From assembly GCF_000725885.1 (NCBI RefSeq), contig NZ_JODR01000001.1, positions 62,001-126,000 of the forward strand: a stretch of DNA of 64,000 nucleotides. Reading direction: 5' to 3'. The DNA comes from Streptomyces albus subsp. albus. GTDB lineage: Bacteria; Actinomycetota; Actinomycetes; Streptomycetales; Streptomycetaceae. A program made the translations under genes and the position numbers. The notes below the pieces were generated by a model, which was given only the letters and a program-made list of their open reading frames with translations, made no database searches and had not been told where the DNA came from. Below, piece by piece: positions 8,770 to 19,387 of the stretch (position 1 is the first letter of the stretch; every line of letters starts with the position of its first letter).

Positions 8770-9585
8770 CTACCGGTCCTCCGGGGCCGGCGGCTGGGGA
8801 GGGATCACGGGCGCGGCACGCTCCTGCGGGAGGGTGCCGCGCCCGCCGCGTACCGGGGCGGCCAGGGCCTCGATCCCGGCCAGCACACAGTCCAGCGCGA
8901 CGCCGAAGTCCCGCTCCGGGACCGGACGTACCGCCTCCGATCCCGCCGCGTACTCCGGACGCGCCCCGAACGCCGACCGCAGCGCGTCGAAACAGTCCTG
9001 CGAGCTGACCCCCGCCTCACTGCACCGGCGCTGCCAGCTCGCCTCGACCGCGGCGTGCCCGTAGACGAACGAGAAGAACGCCGCCAGCGCCCCGTCCGCC
9101 TGCTCCTCGGACAGCCCCGCACGCAGCAGCACCCGCCGCACACCCGACTGGAACGACATCGCGCTCGGCCCCACGTTGAGGAAACTGCCCAGCGTGCCCG
9201 AGGCCCACGGATGACGCCGCAACAGGCCGCGCAGCGCCAGCGCCGCCTGCCGCAACTGCTCGCGCCAGTCGGCACCTTCGGCGTCGGCGTCCGGGACCTC
9301 CAGCTGGCCCTCGACCGCGTCCAGGGCCAGCTCCAGCAGATCGTCCTTGCGGTCCACGTACCAGTACACCGACATCGCCGTCACCCCCAGATCGGCGGCC
9401 AGCCGGCGCATGGAGAACTTCGCCAGCCCCTCGGTGTCCAACAGCCGTACGGCGGCAGCCGTGATCTTCTCCCGGTCCAGCCCCTCCGTCTGCCCGGCAC
9501 CGGCCGCTCGGCGGCGCACCTCCGACCGCTCCTCCAGCCAGACGCTGGTCCTGCGCATCCGGCTCGTGCGGCTGCCGTCACTCAT
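8770..9585 (-). CDS. TetR-family transcriptional regulator
   Basis: A 271-residue regulator read leftward. After about 40 basic residues the HTH domain runs from LDREKITAAAVRLLDTEG to MRRLAADLGVTAMSVYWYVD, a classic TetR recognition helix ending in the family's YWY/H pattern. The ligand-binding part (about residues 95-255) resembles the TetR_C group found with drug-responsive repressors. The ATG at 9585 has GAAGGAG eight bases upstream; farther in-frame starts lack a site. It is convergent with yceI across the 30-bp repeat array. Its target is not evident: no divergent partner exists, and the wing-domain gene upstream is transcribed the same way. Confidence 0.88.
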   Translation of the reverse strand: MSDGSRTSRMRRTSVWLEERSEVRRRAAGAGQTEGLDREKITAAAVRLLDTEGLAKFSMRRLAADLGVTAMSVYWYVDRKDDLLELALDAVEGQLEVPDADAEGADWREQLRQAALALRGLLRRHPWASGTLGSFLNVGPSAMSFQSGVRRVLLRAGLSEEQADGALAAFFSFVYGHAAVEASWQRRCSEAGVSSQDCFDALRSAFGARPEYAAGSEAVRPVPERDFGVALDCVLAGIEALAAPVRGGRGTLPQERAAPVIPPQPPAPEDR

Positions 9586-9709
9586 GGCACGCGCTCCTTC
9601 GGGGCCGGCCCGGCTGTCAAGAACCGGTCTCAGCGACGGGGACGGGACGGGCAACGGCCCCGACGACTCCGGACCGTTACCCCCTCGATGCTAATCCGTA
9701 TCCGCCACC

Positions 9710-10408
9710 TCATCCGCCTTCGCCCCCCGAAAACGGGTATGCCGGACTTCCCACTCCCGCCCCGCCCGGCCCCGCCGGCTTGAGGACGTATCCCGCGCCG
9801 CGCCGGGTGTGGATCATCCGCTCCCGGCCCGCGTCGATCTTCCGCCGCAGATACGAGATGTACAGCTCCACGAGGTTGTGCCGGTTCCCCGGCCCCCGGC
9901 CCAGACCGTGGTCCCACACCCGGTCCAGGATCTGCGTCTTGCTGAGCACCCGGCGCGGATTGCGCATCAGGAAGCGCAGCAGATCGAACTCCCTGCGCGT
10001 CAGCCGGATCGCCTCCCCGCCCCGCCACACCTGCCGCCGCACCTCGTCCATCACCAGATCCCCGACGACGAGCACCCCCGCCCCCGCCCTCGCACCGCCG
10101 GGCCGGCCCCCGGGCCGCGCCCCCGCAACCGGTACGGCGTTGGCCGGTTCACCCCCGGGCCGCACCCCGGCAGCCCGCACAGTGCTGGCCGGTTGGCCCC
10201 CGGTGCGCACCCCCGCAACCGGTACGGCACGGCCGCCGAGAACATCGGGCCCGGCCACGGAACCGTCGAGGGCAACCCCGCCCCCGGTACCGCACGCGTC
10301 GGCCCGCCCACCGGGAGGGCTCCCCCTCCCGGCCTTCCCACGCTCCGCCCCGTATCCGTTCCCCACTGCCTGCGGCCCCCCGGCCGCGCTCACTCCGCTC
10401 CGGCTCAT
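9710..10408 (-). CDS. orphan OmpR/PhoB-type winged-helix DNA-binding protein lacking a receiver domain
   Basis: A 232-residue protein whose C-terminal 100 residues are a complete OmpR/PhoB trans_reg_C domain: IRLTRREFDLLRFLMRNPRR, VLSKTQILDRVWDHG, HNLVELYISYLRRKIDAG and the C-terminal hairpin IHTRRGAGYVLKP. The place where a response regulator would have its phospho-acceptor domain is instead about 120 residues of Gly/Ala/Pro/Val low complexity with a 15-residue repeat. No Asp receiver motif is present, so phosphorylation control is lost or supplied by another protein. The start at 10408 follows GGTGGGGGG. It could bind DNA constitutively. Family of the DNA-binding domain is certain; the biological role is unknown. 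Confidence 0.85.
   Translation of the reverse strand: MSRSGVSAAGGPQAVGNGYGAERGKAGRGSPPGGRADACGTGGGVALDGSVAGPDVLGGRAVPVAGVRTGGQPASTVRAAGVRPGGEPANAVPVAGARPGGRPGGARAGAGVLVVGDLVMDEVRRQVWRGGEAIRLTRREFDLLRFLMRNPRRVLSKTQILDRVWDHGLGRGPGNRHNLVELYISYLRRKIDAGRERMIHTRRGAGYVLKPAGPGGAGVGSPAYPFSGGEGG
10112..10246 (-). repeat. in-frame 45-bp tandem repeat in the winged-helix gene
   Basis: Three 45-bp units (10112-10156, 10157-10201, 10202-10246), the third more divergent, encode a 15-residue repeat of the pattern GG(Q/E)PA(S/N)xVxxAG(V/A)RP in the linker that replaces the receiver domain. The unit length is an exact multiple of three, so copy-number change would keep the frame. Confidence 0.85.
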
Positions 10409-10561
10409 CCCCCCACCATGGGACGGCCACGTGAGAGGACCCTCAGCGGAACCTGTGAAATCGCTGAGAACCGCACCTCGCCCCCCATGCCCCGCTCGGC
10501 CGGCGACGCGGGCCTCCGCGTGGAGCGCCCGGCCAGAGGAACGCCTCGGCAGCAGCAACGC

Positions 10562-10593
10562 GAGAGGCCCCCGGGAACTCCCGGGGGCCTCTC
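10562..10593 (-). terminator. terminator of tRNA-Arg
   Basis: A perfect 14-bp inverted repeat (GAGAGGCCCCCGGG, loop AACT, complement) starts six bases past the 3' end of the leftward tRNA-Arg gene. It also lies upstream of the winged-helix gene. Confidence 0.85.
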
Positions 10594-10598
10594 TGCTG

Positions 10599-10671
10599 CG
10601 CGCTCGGCAGGATTCGAACCTGCAACCTTCTGATCCGTAGTCAGATGCTCTATCCGTTAAGCTACGAGCGC
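10599..10671 (-). tRNA. tRNA-Arg (anticodon ACG)
   Basis: The complement folds into a complete 73-base cloverleaf: acceptor GCGCTCG with CGAGCGC, D arm, anticodon stem TCTGA/TCAGA around loop CTACGGA (anticodon ACG), and a T arm GCAGG-TTCGAAT-CCTGC. A34 would be converted to inosine to read CGU, CGC and CGA. CCA is not encoded. A strong terminator follows. Confidence 0.95.
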
Positions 10672-10815
10672 TTGTGCTTCCCGGCTTTTTCTTGCCGGTC
10701 GGCGTTGCGGGAACAACATTACATGACCTGCGGCCCGACGCGAAATCCGTTCACCGTGAGGGCGCTGACCTGCGGAAACGCGGGATCCGGGGGTGGGGAG
10801 GGCCACAGACGGCGA

Positions 10816-10842
10816 AAGCCCCGGCGCGGGGCGCCGGGGCTT
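10816..10842 (-). terminator. terminator of tRNA-Ser(GCT)
   Basis: A 12-bp stem (AAGCCCCGGCGC with its complement around a GGG loop) starts 23 bases downstream of the leftward tRNA-Ser gene. Confidence 0.8.
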
Positions 10843-10864
10843 CGGTGATCGAGAAGATCAGGAG

Positions 10865-10955
10865 CGGAGGCTGAGGGATTTGAACCCTCGATGGGGTGAT
10901 AGCCCCAAACCGCATTAGCAGTGCGGCGCCATAGACCAGACTAGGCGAAGCCTCC
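10865..10955 (-). tRNA. tRNA-Ser (anticodon GCT)
   Basis: The complement gives a 91-base type II tRNA with a long variable arm: acceptor GGAGGCT/AGCCTCC plus discriminator G, anticodon stem CCGCA/TGCGG around loop CTGCTAA (anticodon GCT, codons AGC/AGU), a long variable hairpin (TTTGGGGC...CACCCCAT) and a T arm GAGGG-TTCAAAT-CCCTC. CCA is not encoded. Confidence 0.95.
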
Positions 10956-11333
10956 AGAACACACCCGGGCCGCTCGAAAGAGCGGACAAAGTGTGTGCTG
11001 ATGATGGCACAACCCGGTGGGCTGTCTCCAATCGACCCCCACCGTACTCGGTCTGCAGACCCCTGGGCAAAGCCTTTGGGCGGTGACTGCCGGTGAGGGG
11101 GCGCGCGGTGCGGGGTCCGGCGCGCGGCCGGTCGGGTCCGGATCCGCAACGGTGCGGCTGTGGCGGCGTTAGACCCCAGGGGCGTGCTCGCGGCGCCCCC
11201 TCCCTGCGCAAGCCCCTCCCGGCGGGTCCGCTTCCGGGTGCGGGGGGGCGGCGCGGGGCGGTCCGTAAGCCACTCGAAAGGCCACATCGCCCGTCAGTCG
11301 CACGGGCGGGCCCTCACTCGTTGGAGTCGCCCG
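10956..11333. other. intergenic, no gene seen
   Basis: About 380 bases between tRNA-Ser and the SSI-like gene. The first 100 bases should hold the tRNA promoter on the minus strand. The remainder is GC-rich without coding character, and I see no clear regulatory motif. Confidence 0.5.
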
Positions 11334-11789
11334 ATGTCTCGCCGTACCGTCCACTCCGTCACGTTCGCCCTCACCCTCACTTCACTCGCGGCCACCCTGC
11401 TGTCGCTCGCCGGTGCGCCGAAGGAGGCGTTCGCCGAGGGGCGGGGCGGCGAGTCCTCGCGGCCCGCCGACAAGTTGACCTTCGACGTGTCCGGCAGCGG
11501 TTCGGGGCGCGACGGGTCGTACACGCTGCGCTGCCACCCGGCCGGCGGCGACCACCCGGCGCCGGTGCGGGCCTGTGCGGCGCTGGACCGGGCGACGTCG
11601 GGCGGCCGGGACCCGTTCACGCCCGTCGCGGCCGACGCCACCTGCACGATGATCTACGGCGGGCCCGCGACGGCCCGGGTGACGGGGACCTGGCACGGCC
11701 GGGACGTCGACGCGCGGTTCGGGCGCGACAACGGCTGCGAGGTCGCGCGGTGGAACAGTCTGGTTCCCGCCTTGCCGAAGACCGCCTGA
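11334..11789 (+). CDS. SSI-family secreted protease inhibitor (divergent)
   Basis: A 151-residue secreted protein related to Streptomyces subtilisin inhibitor. The signal peptide spans about residues 1-34 with a cleavage site near AFA-EG. The mature part has the four-cysteine SSI layout: LRCHPAGGDHP, VRACAALDRA, TCTMIYGGPATARVTGTW and DNGCEVARW. In typical SSI the segment after the third Cys reads xxYDPV and carries the reactive P1-P1' bond. Here it reads MIYGGPAT, and the F-x-N-x-C end is altered, so target specificity or activity may differ. It should control extracellular subtilisin-like or transglutaminase-activating proteases. TTGGAG precedes the ATG at 11334; longer in-frame starts upstream lack a signal peptide at the N-terminus. 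Confidence 0.85.
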   Translation: MSRRTVHSVTFALTLTSLAATLLSLAGAPKEAFAEGRGGESSRPADKLTFDVSGSGSGRDGSYTLRCHPAGGDHPAPVRACAALDRATSGGRDPFTPVAADATCTMIYGGPATARVTGTWHGRDVDARFGRDNGCEVARWNSLVPALPKTA

Positions 11790-12112
11790 ACGAGTCCGGC
11801 CGGCGCGTGGCGGCGGTGCCGCGCGCCGGTCCGGCCACCCGCACAGCGGCCCGCGACGGAGGTGCCGTATCCGTACGCGGTGGCGGCCGGGGCGGGGTGC
11901 GGCGCGGGCGGGGTCCCGCGCATCCGTCGCCGCGCCCGGCACCGCGGCCCGTAGACTCCCCCCTAGTGACGCGCCCGGGGCGACCGGCAGACTGGCAGCC
12001 GTGACCTTGCTCCGGACCGACGCCGGACCAGCGGAGGCAGGCGCCGGACCAACAGGGAAGGAACGGGCGGAAGGTCACGCGCACGTGAGGTCAGCAGGAG
12101 GGAATTGTCGCC
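11790..12112. other. intergenic, no gene seen
   Basis: About 320 GC-rich bases between the inhibitor gene and the large PAS protein. It presumably holds the latter's promoter (GTAGACTCC at 11951-11959 is the most AT-rich patch). An AGGAGGGAA ribosome site at the very end serves the GTG at 12113. Confidence 0.45.
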
Positions 12113-15100
12113 GTGAGCAGCAGGCCATCCCGAGGCGCTGCTCGCCTCGCCGCCATACTCGACGCCCTGCCCGACGCGCTGCTCCTGGTGAACTGCAACG
12201 GCACGGTGGTGAACGCCAACGCCATCGCGCTGGAGGCCTTCGAGACGCCCGGTACGGCGCTGGTGGGGCGCGGACTGCTCGACCTGCTGCCCGAGTTCGA
12301 CTCGAAGCGGATCCCAGGCTCGATGCGGCGTCCCGCCGAAGCCGCGGCGGCCCAGGGCCGCCAGAAGCCGACCCGCATGGTCGCGCGGCGTACCGACGGC
12401 ACCGAGTTCCCGGTCGAGGTGACCAGCGCCAACCTTGAGGACGGGCGGACGCCTTACGCCTCCGCGATAGACGCGGCCTTCGCCGACTACCCCAGTGGCG
12501 CCGGGTACACGGGGGACGAGCTGCTGATGCTCGTCGTACGGGATCTGACGGGCACGCTGGACACCGAGGCGGAACTGGCCCGCCAGCAGCGGCAGACGGA
12601 GATGATCCTGCGTGCCGCCTCCGAGGGCGTGGTCGGGGTGGACGCCGCCGGCCGTGTCGTGCTCGTCAACCCCGCCGCCGCGCAGATCCTGGGCTACCGC
12701 GCCAGCGATCTGGGCGGCCAGGAGCTCCACCCGCTGGTGCACCACTCGCGGCCGGACGGCAGTCCGCTGCCGTTCGAGGAGACGCCGCTGGCCGACACGC
12801 TGCGCTCCGGCCGCAAGCACCGGGTCAGGGCCGGGCAGGTGCTGTGGGCCAAGGACGGGCGTGCGGTGCCGGTGGACATGACGACCGCCCCGGTGCGCGA
12901 CGGCGACCAACTGGTGGGCGCGGTGCTCACGTTCGCCGACCGCCGCCCCTACGACGCCGTCACCGCCCGGCAGTCCCAGCTGCGGGCCGTGCTGGAGGAG
13001 TCGTTGCGCGGGCCGCTGGAGGAGCTGCGCGCGGAGCTGTCCGGTCTGGCGTCCGACCCCGCCGGGCAGCTGTGGCCCGAGGCGAACCAGACCCTCCACC
13101 ATCTGTCCGCCGGCTACGCCCGGATGACGACGCTGGTGGACAACGTACTCAGCTACCAGCGGCTGGACGCCGGCCAGGAGCGGCTGCGGACCGAGCCGGT
13201 GCCGATGGACGCGGTCGTCTCCGCGGGGGTCGAGGGCGCCATCGAGCTGATCGGGCCGGGCCGCGCCCAGTTCGCGGTGCACGCGCCGCCGATCGAGGCC
13301 GAGGTCGATCCGGAACGGCTCGCCGTCGCGCTGGCGCATCTGATCGCGGACGTGGCGGGGGTGGATGCGACGGGCCGCGCCCCGTCGGCCCCGTCGGCCG
13401 GTACGGACCAGACGATCGTGGTCGCCGCGGCGCAGCGCGGGGAGGTCGTCCGTATCGAGGTGCGTGGCCCGCACGGCGGCGGCAGCCCCGTGCACGAGCC
13501 GCTGGTGCGCGGTGTGGTCACCAAGCACGGCGGGGTGCTCCAGACGCACGAGGTGCCGGGTTCGTCGGGCGGCAGCGCCTATGTGCTGGAGGTCCCGGTC
13601 AAGGCGGTGGGCAACACCGCGCGGACCTCGGGCAGCCGCGCCCGCAAGGCTCCCGCCGGACCGGCGGCCGGCACGCCCGCTTCCGGGACGCCTGGCGCGG
13701 GGACGCCCGCTTCCGGGACGTCCGCCGCGGAGGCGTCCGGTTCCGGTCCGTCCCGTCCCGGGGCCGGGAGCGGTCCGGGCGGTGACGGTGGCGCCCAGGG
13801 GGGCTCCACAGGTGGTGGCCGTCGGGCGCGGGGCCGGGGCGCCGGTCGTGCGGGGGGTGCCGGTCACTCCCTCGGCGGGGCCGCGGGTGCCCGGGAAGGC
13901 GCCCGGGAGGGTGACGGCGGCGGTTTCGGGGTGCCGAGCGTGGTGCACGGCGCTGAACACGGCGAAACAGCGGTCATGCCCATGCCATCCGCCCCGATGC
14001 GCGGCACCATGAACGCTCCAGCCTCCGCCCCCGCCGACAGCGCGCAGGGGCCCGGCCCGTCCCGCGCCCTCGCCCTGCCCGGCCAGGACGACGCGTCGCA
14101 CCCCGGCCCGTCCGCCGACGCCCAGGCGGCGCCCCACGGTGCGGCGGCACCCGGCGCGCTGGAGCCCGTCGCCGGCCCGCGCCCGGCCCAGCCCGTACCC
14201 CCGGGCCGGGGCGCCGCACCCGAGCCCCGGCCCAGCATCGCGCTCGGCCCCGGCCCCTCCGGCGCCCCCGTCCCGCCCACGCCGCCGGCCTCCCCCGCGG
14301 GACCCGGTGGTGCGGAGCAACCCGCACTGCCGGGGCCGCCCGCGCTGCCGTCTCCGACGGGGGAGCAGGCGGCGGCGCCGGGTCAGCCGGTGCCCGCGGA
14401 GCAGGCGGCGCTGTCCGGTCGGCCCGGGGCGGCGGAACAGCCCGCGCTTCCGGGGCAGTCCGGTCAGCCGACGCCGCCGGGGCAGCCGGTTCCGCCCGGG
14501 CAGGCCGCGGCGTCCGGCCGGCCCGAGCTGGGGCCCGCGCAGCCGGGCGGCGGTGTTCCGGGCGGCCACGTGGGTGCCGGGCCCGAACCGGCACCCGGCC
14601 CGCAGCCGCCGAACGCGCCCGGGGCAGCCCCGGCTCCCGGCGCCGGCATCGGCATTCCCGCGCAGGCGGGCCCGTACGACGAGGCGGGTCCGTACGACGA
14701 GGCAGCCGCCATGCCGCGCCCCACCGGGCGGCGGCGCCGGCGGCCGAACCCGGCCGAGGAGCAGGAGCAGGCCCCCGCCGGGCCGGAGAGTGACGCGGGC
14801 GGCGCCGCGGGCGCCCTCGCGCTGCCGGTGGGCCCGGGCTCGGCGCACGCCGAGGGCGCGCAGGCGTCCGTCCCCGCGCAAGGCGGCAGGCGACGTGCCC
14901 GGCGCGCGCTGGGCGAGCCCCCGCATGATGCCCCGCACGGAGGTCAGGCGTCCGGCCCGTCCCACCCCGGCGGCCTGCCGGGGCAGGAGGCGTACGCGCT
15001 GCCGGGCGGGCAGCCGCCGGGCGGGCCCGTCGAGCAGACGGGCACGGCCGGTGGGCCGGCCGTGCCAGGTGTCCCGGGCATCCCGGGGCAGTTCGTGCCG

Positions 15101-17521
15101 CCGGGGCAGCCGGACGCGGAGGCCGGGCCGGGCGGGCAGCCGGGCGCGGCGACGCAGCCGGGCGCGGAGGGCCCGGACAGCGGTCAGCAGGCGGCGGACG
15201 ATCCCGAGCACGCCGGTCAGGGGCGCAGGGCGCGGCGCATCGCAGCCGCTCGTGCGCGGGCGCAGGCGCAGGCCGAGGCCCAGCAAGGGCCCCATCACGC
15301 GCCGTTCGCGCTGCCGCCCGCCCCTTCGTCCGAACCCGCCGGCGAGCCCACCGCGGACCCGAGCACCGCGGCCTCCACCACGGCCACGGTGCCGGGCCCC
15401 GAGGCGGACGGTCCCGCTGCCGGGGCGGGCGCGGGCGAGCCCGGATACGCGGCGTACCCGGCCCCCGCGGCAACCGGCACCGGCGAGCAGCCGTCCGGCG
15501 CGCAGGCACCGGGTGACCAGGCCGCCGGTGCGCCCGCATCCGGTGGTCAGCCGTCAGGCACTCAGCAGTCAGGCGCTCAGCAGTCAGGCGCTCAGCCGTC
15601 ACCGGCCGTGGGTGCGGGCACCGGTCAGGGTGAGCCCGGGGGTGAGGCGTCCCGTCGGCGGGAGCACCCTGTCGTCGCCGCCAGTCCCATCCTGGGCGGT
15701 GGTCAGTTCCCGCAGCAGGCACAGCAGCCGCCGCAGCAGTCCCCCGGCCTGCCCCAGCACGAGCAGGGCCGGCAGGGCGCGGGTCCCGCCGGGTACGGAG
15801 CCGACCAGGGGCCGCGGGTGCGGACCCTGGGCCAGGGGCTGCCGTTCGCCGAGCGGCTGGCCGAGCAGGGGGCGCAGCAATGGCCCAACCCGCCGTCCGC
15901 GACGCCGTCGGCGGCGTCGGCCATACCGTCCACTCCCTCCACCCCGACGCCGCCGCCCGGCACCGGCAGGCGGCGGAAGCTGGCGACCCCGCAGGAGCGC
16001 CCCCCGTCGGGCGCGGCCGGCCGGCCGCAGTCCGGGGGTGCCGCGCCGTCGCGGGGCGACACTCCGGCGCCCGGGCAGCAGACGGGACAGCCCTCCGGCG
16101 GCCCGCGGCCGTACGGCGCCGAGGCGCCCGGCGGTGTCTCCGGCGGGCAGCCGGGCGAGGGCACGGGTGACATTCCCCTGGGGCCGGCGCCGGCCCAGCC
16201 GTGGCAGACGGGGCCGACGGCAGCCGCGTCGTCCGCCGCGCCCGCGCCCTGGGGCACGGCGCCGGGCCCGCACGCGCAGACCGGCGGACAGCAGGAGCAG
16301 CCGGCCCAGGAGGCGGGCCGCCCGACGGTGCCGCAGCCTCATGCGGCAGACCCGCAGCAGTCCGCGCAGGCCCTGGGACAGCCCGGAGCCCAGCAGCCCG
16401 TGCACCAAGCCCCCGGTCAGCCGGGCGTGCACGAGGTACCCGGGCAGCCGGGAGCGCAGCAGATGCCGGGGCAGCCCGCCCCGCAGGCGCAGCCCGGCCA
16501 ACCCGCCCCGCAGACCCAGCCGCCGGGCCGACCGGGCGCGCAGGCACAGGCCGGACCACAGGCACAGGCCGGACCGGAAGCGCGGTCCGGACCACCGGCG
16601 CACCCCGCCGCCCAGGCGCACCCCGCCGCCCCGGCGCAGCCCGGCGGTGTGCCGCAGGCCGGCGGTCCGGTGCCGTCCGCCGCGCACGGCGGGGAGGTGA
16701 CGGAGGAGCCAGAGCCGCTGGACGGTCCGGACAGCCCCGTCGAGATGTCCGACGGGCGCGGTACGGCCGGCCCGCCGCGGCTGATGGACGACGAGCTGCC
16801 GCCCGAACCGCTGGACAACCCGCGGCGGCTGCTGGTGTGGCCGGAGCCGGACGTCTCCACCCAGGAGGCGCTCTCCGCGCGGGGCTACCGTCCGGTCCTG
16901 GTGCGCTCCCGCGAAGAGGTGGACGCGCAGATCGCGGCCTACCCGGCGGCGCTGTTCGTGGACCCGCTGACGGGGCCGATCACCAGGACGGCGCTCCAGT
17001 CGCTGCGTACGGCGGCGGTGGCGGCCGAGGTGCCGGTGCTGGTGACGGCCGGTCTGGGGCAGGCCACCCGGGAGGCGGCGTACGGCGCCGACCCGGCCGT
17101 GCTGCTGAAGGCGCTGGCGCCGCGCGACAGCGAGCAGCACCCGCCGCGGGTGCTGCTGGTCGAGGAACGGCAGCCCATCGCCGCGGCGTTCGCGGGGACG
17201 CTGGAGCGGCGCGGCATGCAGGTCGCGCACGCTCCGTCGGACACCGACGCGGTGAACATCGCGGGCCAGGTGCGGCCGAACCTGGTGGTGATGGACCTGA
17301 TGCAGGTGCGGCGGCGCCGGGCGGGCATCATCGACTGGCTGCGCGTCAACGGGATGCTCAACCGCACCCCGTTCGTCGTCTACACCTCCGCGGACCTGGA
17401 CCCGGCCGAACTGCCGCGGCTGGCCTCCGGCGAGACGGTGCTGTTCCTGGCGGAGCGGTCGACCAGCGGCGAGGTGCAGTCGCGGATAGTGGATCTGCTG
17501 ACGAAGATCGGCGCCAACTGA
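12113..17521 (+). CDS. giant PAS / pseudo-histidine-kinase / receiver-like signalling protein with about 1000-residue disordered core
   Basis: An 1802-residue cytoplasmic protein. PAS 1 spans residues about 10-110 (ILDALPDALLLVNCNG) and PAS 2 about 155-280 (ILRAASEGVVGVDAAGRVVL). Residues 285-490 look like a histidine kinase core, but the H-box reads EESLRGPLEEL with no His, and the ATP-binding N and G boxes are eroded (AVALAHLIADVAG), so it should not autophosphorylate. Residues about 500-1555 are Pro/Gly/Gln/Ala low complexity with short repeats such as SGAQQ. The C-terminus (1568-1802) holds two receiver-like folds. The second (RVLLVEERQPIAAAF, VVMDLMQVRR, FVVYTSA) keeps the acceptor-like Asp near 1728 but lacks the conserved Lys. 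AGGAGGGAA precedes the GTG. I read it as a scaffold or sensor; no partner kinase is adjacent. Confidence 0.8.
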   Translation: MSSRPSRGAARLAAILDALPDALLLVNCNGTVVNANAIALEAFETPGTALVGRGLLDLLPEFDSKRIPGSMRRPAEAAAAQGRQKPTRMVARRTDGTEFPVEVTSANLEDGRTPYASAIDAAFADYPSGAGYTGDELLMLVVRDLTGTLDTEAELARQQRQTEMILRAASEGVVGVDAAGRVVLVNPAAAQILGYRASDLGGQELHPLVHHSRPDGSPLPFEETPLADTLRSGRKHRVRAGQVLWAKDGRAVPVDMTTAPVRDGDQLVGAVLTFADRRPYDAVTARQSQLRAVLEESLRGPLEELRAELSGLASDPAGQLWPEANQTLHHLSAGYARMTTLVDNVLSYQRLDAGQERLRTEPVPMDAVVSAGVEGAIELIGPGRAQFAVHAPPIEAEVDPERLAVALAHLIADVAGVDATGRAPSAPSAGTDQTIVVAAAQRGEVVRIEVRGPHGGGSPVHEPLVRGVVTKHGGVLQTHEVPGSSGGSAYVLEVPVKAVGNTARTSGSRARKAPAGPAAGTPASGTPGAGTPASGTSAAEASGSGPSRPGAGSGPGGDGGAQGGSTGGGRRARGRGAGRAGGAGHSLGGAAGAREGAREGDGGGFGVPSVVHGAEHGETAVMPMPSAPMRGTMNAPASAPADSAQGPGPSRALALPGQDDASHPGPSADAQAAPHGAAAPGALEPVAGPRPAQPVPPGRGAAPEPRPSIALGPGPSGAPVPPTPPASPAGPGGAEQPALPGPPALPSPTGEQAAAPGQPVPAEQAALSGRPGAAEQPALPGQSGQPTPPGQPVPPGQAAASGRPELGPAQPGGGVPGGHVGAGPEPAPGPQPPNAPGAAPAPGAGIGIPAQAGPYDEAGPYDEAAAMPRPTGRRRRRPNPAEEQEQAPAGPESDAGGAAGALALPVGPGSAHAEGAQASVPAQGGRRRARRALGEPPHDAPHGGQASGPSHPGGLPGQEAYALPGGQPPGGPVEQTGTAGGPAVPGVPGIPGQFVPPGQPDAEAGPGGQPGAATQPGAEGPDSGQQAADDPEHAGQGRRARRIAAARARAQAQAEAQQGPHHAPFALPPAPSSEPAGEPTADPSTAASTTATVPGPEADGPAAGAGAGEPGYAAYPAPAATGTGEQPSGAQAPGDQAAGAPASGGQPSGTQQSGAQQSGAQPSPAVGAGTGQGEPGGEASRRREHPVVAASPILGGGQFPQQAQQPPQQSPGLPQHEQGRQGAGPAGYGADQGPRVRTLGQGLPFAERLAEQGAQQWPNPPSATPSAASAIPSTPSTPTPPPGTGRRRKLATPQERPPSGAAGRPQSGGAAPSRGDTPAPGQQTGQPSGGPRPYGAEAPGGVSGGQPGEGTGDIPLGPAPAQPWQTGPTAAASSAAPAPWGTAPGPHAQTGGQQEQPAQEAGRPTVPQPHAADPQQSAQALGQPGAQQPVHQAPGQPGVHEVPGQPGAQQMPGQPAPQAQPGQPAPQTQPPGRPGAQAQAGPQAQAGPEARSGPPAHPAAQAHPAAPAQPGGVPQAGGPVPSAAHGGEVTEEPEPLDGPDSPVEMSDGRGTAGPPRLMDDELPPEPLDNPRRLLVWPEPDVSTQEALSARGYRPVLVRSREEVDAQIAAYPAALFVDPLTGPITRTALQSLRTAAVAAEVPVLVTAGLGQATREAAYGADPAVLLKALAPRDSEQHPPRVLLVEERQPIAAAFAGTLERRGMQVAHAPSDTDAVNIAGQVRPNLVVMDLMQVRRRRAGIIDWLRVNGMLNRTPFVVYTSADLDPAELPRLASGETVLFLAERSTSGEVQSRIVDLLTKIGAN

Positions 17522-17530
17522 GGAGACGCT

Positions 17531-17562
17531 CCGGGGCCGGCCGGCGCACCGTCCGGCCCCGG
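17531..17562. terminator. bidirectional hairpin between convergent genes
   Basis: A 10-bp perfect stem (CCGGGGCCGG at 17531-17540, complement at 17553-17562, 12-base loop) lies in the 46-bp gap between the PAS-protein stop and the acyl-CoA synthetase stop. It is likely to serve both. Confidence 0.7.
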
Positions 17563-17567
17563 GGTAC

Positions 17568-19223
<1,656 letters not shown>

Positions 19224-19387
19224 CGCGGAGCCTCCGCAGGGCTGATTACGCGCGGGTAGGTTCCGCCGATTGTTACGGCATACCGCTCGGTATGTCACTA
19301 CCCGCGGAGCACTCGGCTCGACGACCGCGCACGGCTCCGGCTCCCGCGCCCCCTGGCAGGCCGCCGGTTCGCGGTGCGCCCCGCGGG

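Noticed and set aside
10599..10955. tRNA-associated integration site
   Set aside because: Two tRNA genes are adjacent, but no integrase or excisionase gene and no second copy of a tRNA 3' end were seen in the flanks.
11963..15298. Minus-strand open frame of about 1100 codons opposite the PAS protein
   Set aside because: Arg/Gly-rich antisense shadow without domains. The plus strand has PAS domains, a ribosome site and a consistent C-terminal receiver.
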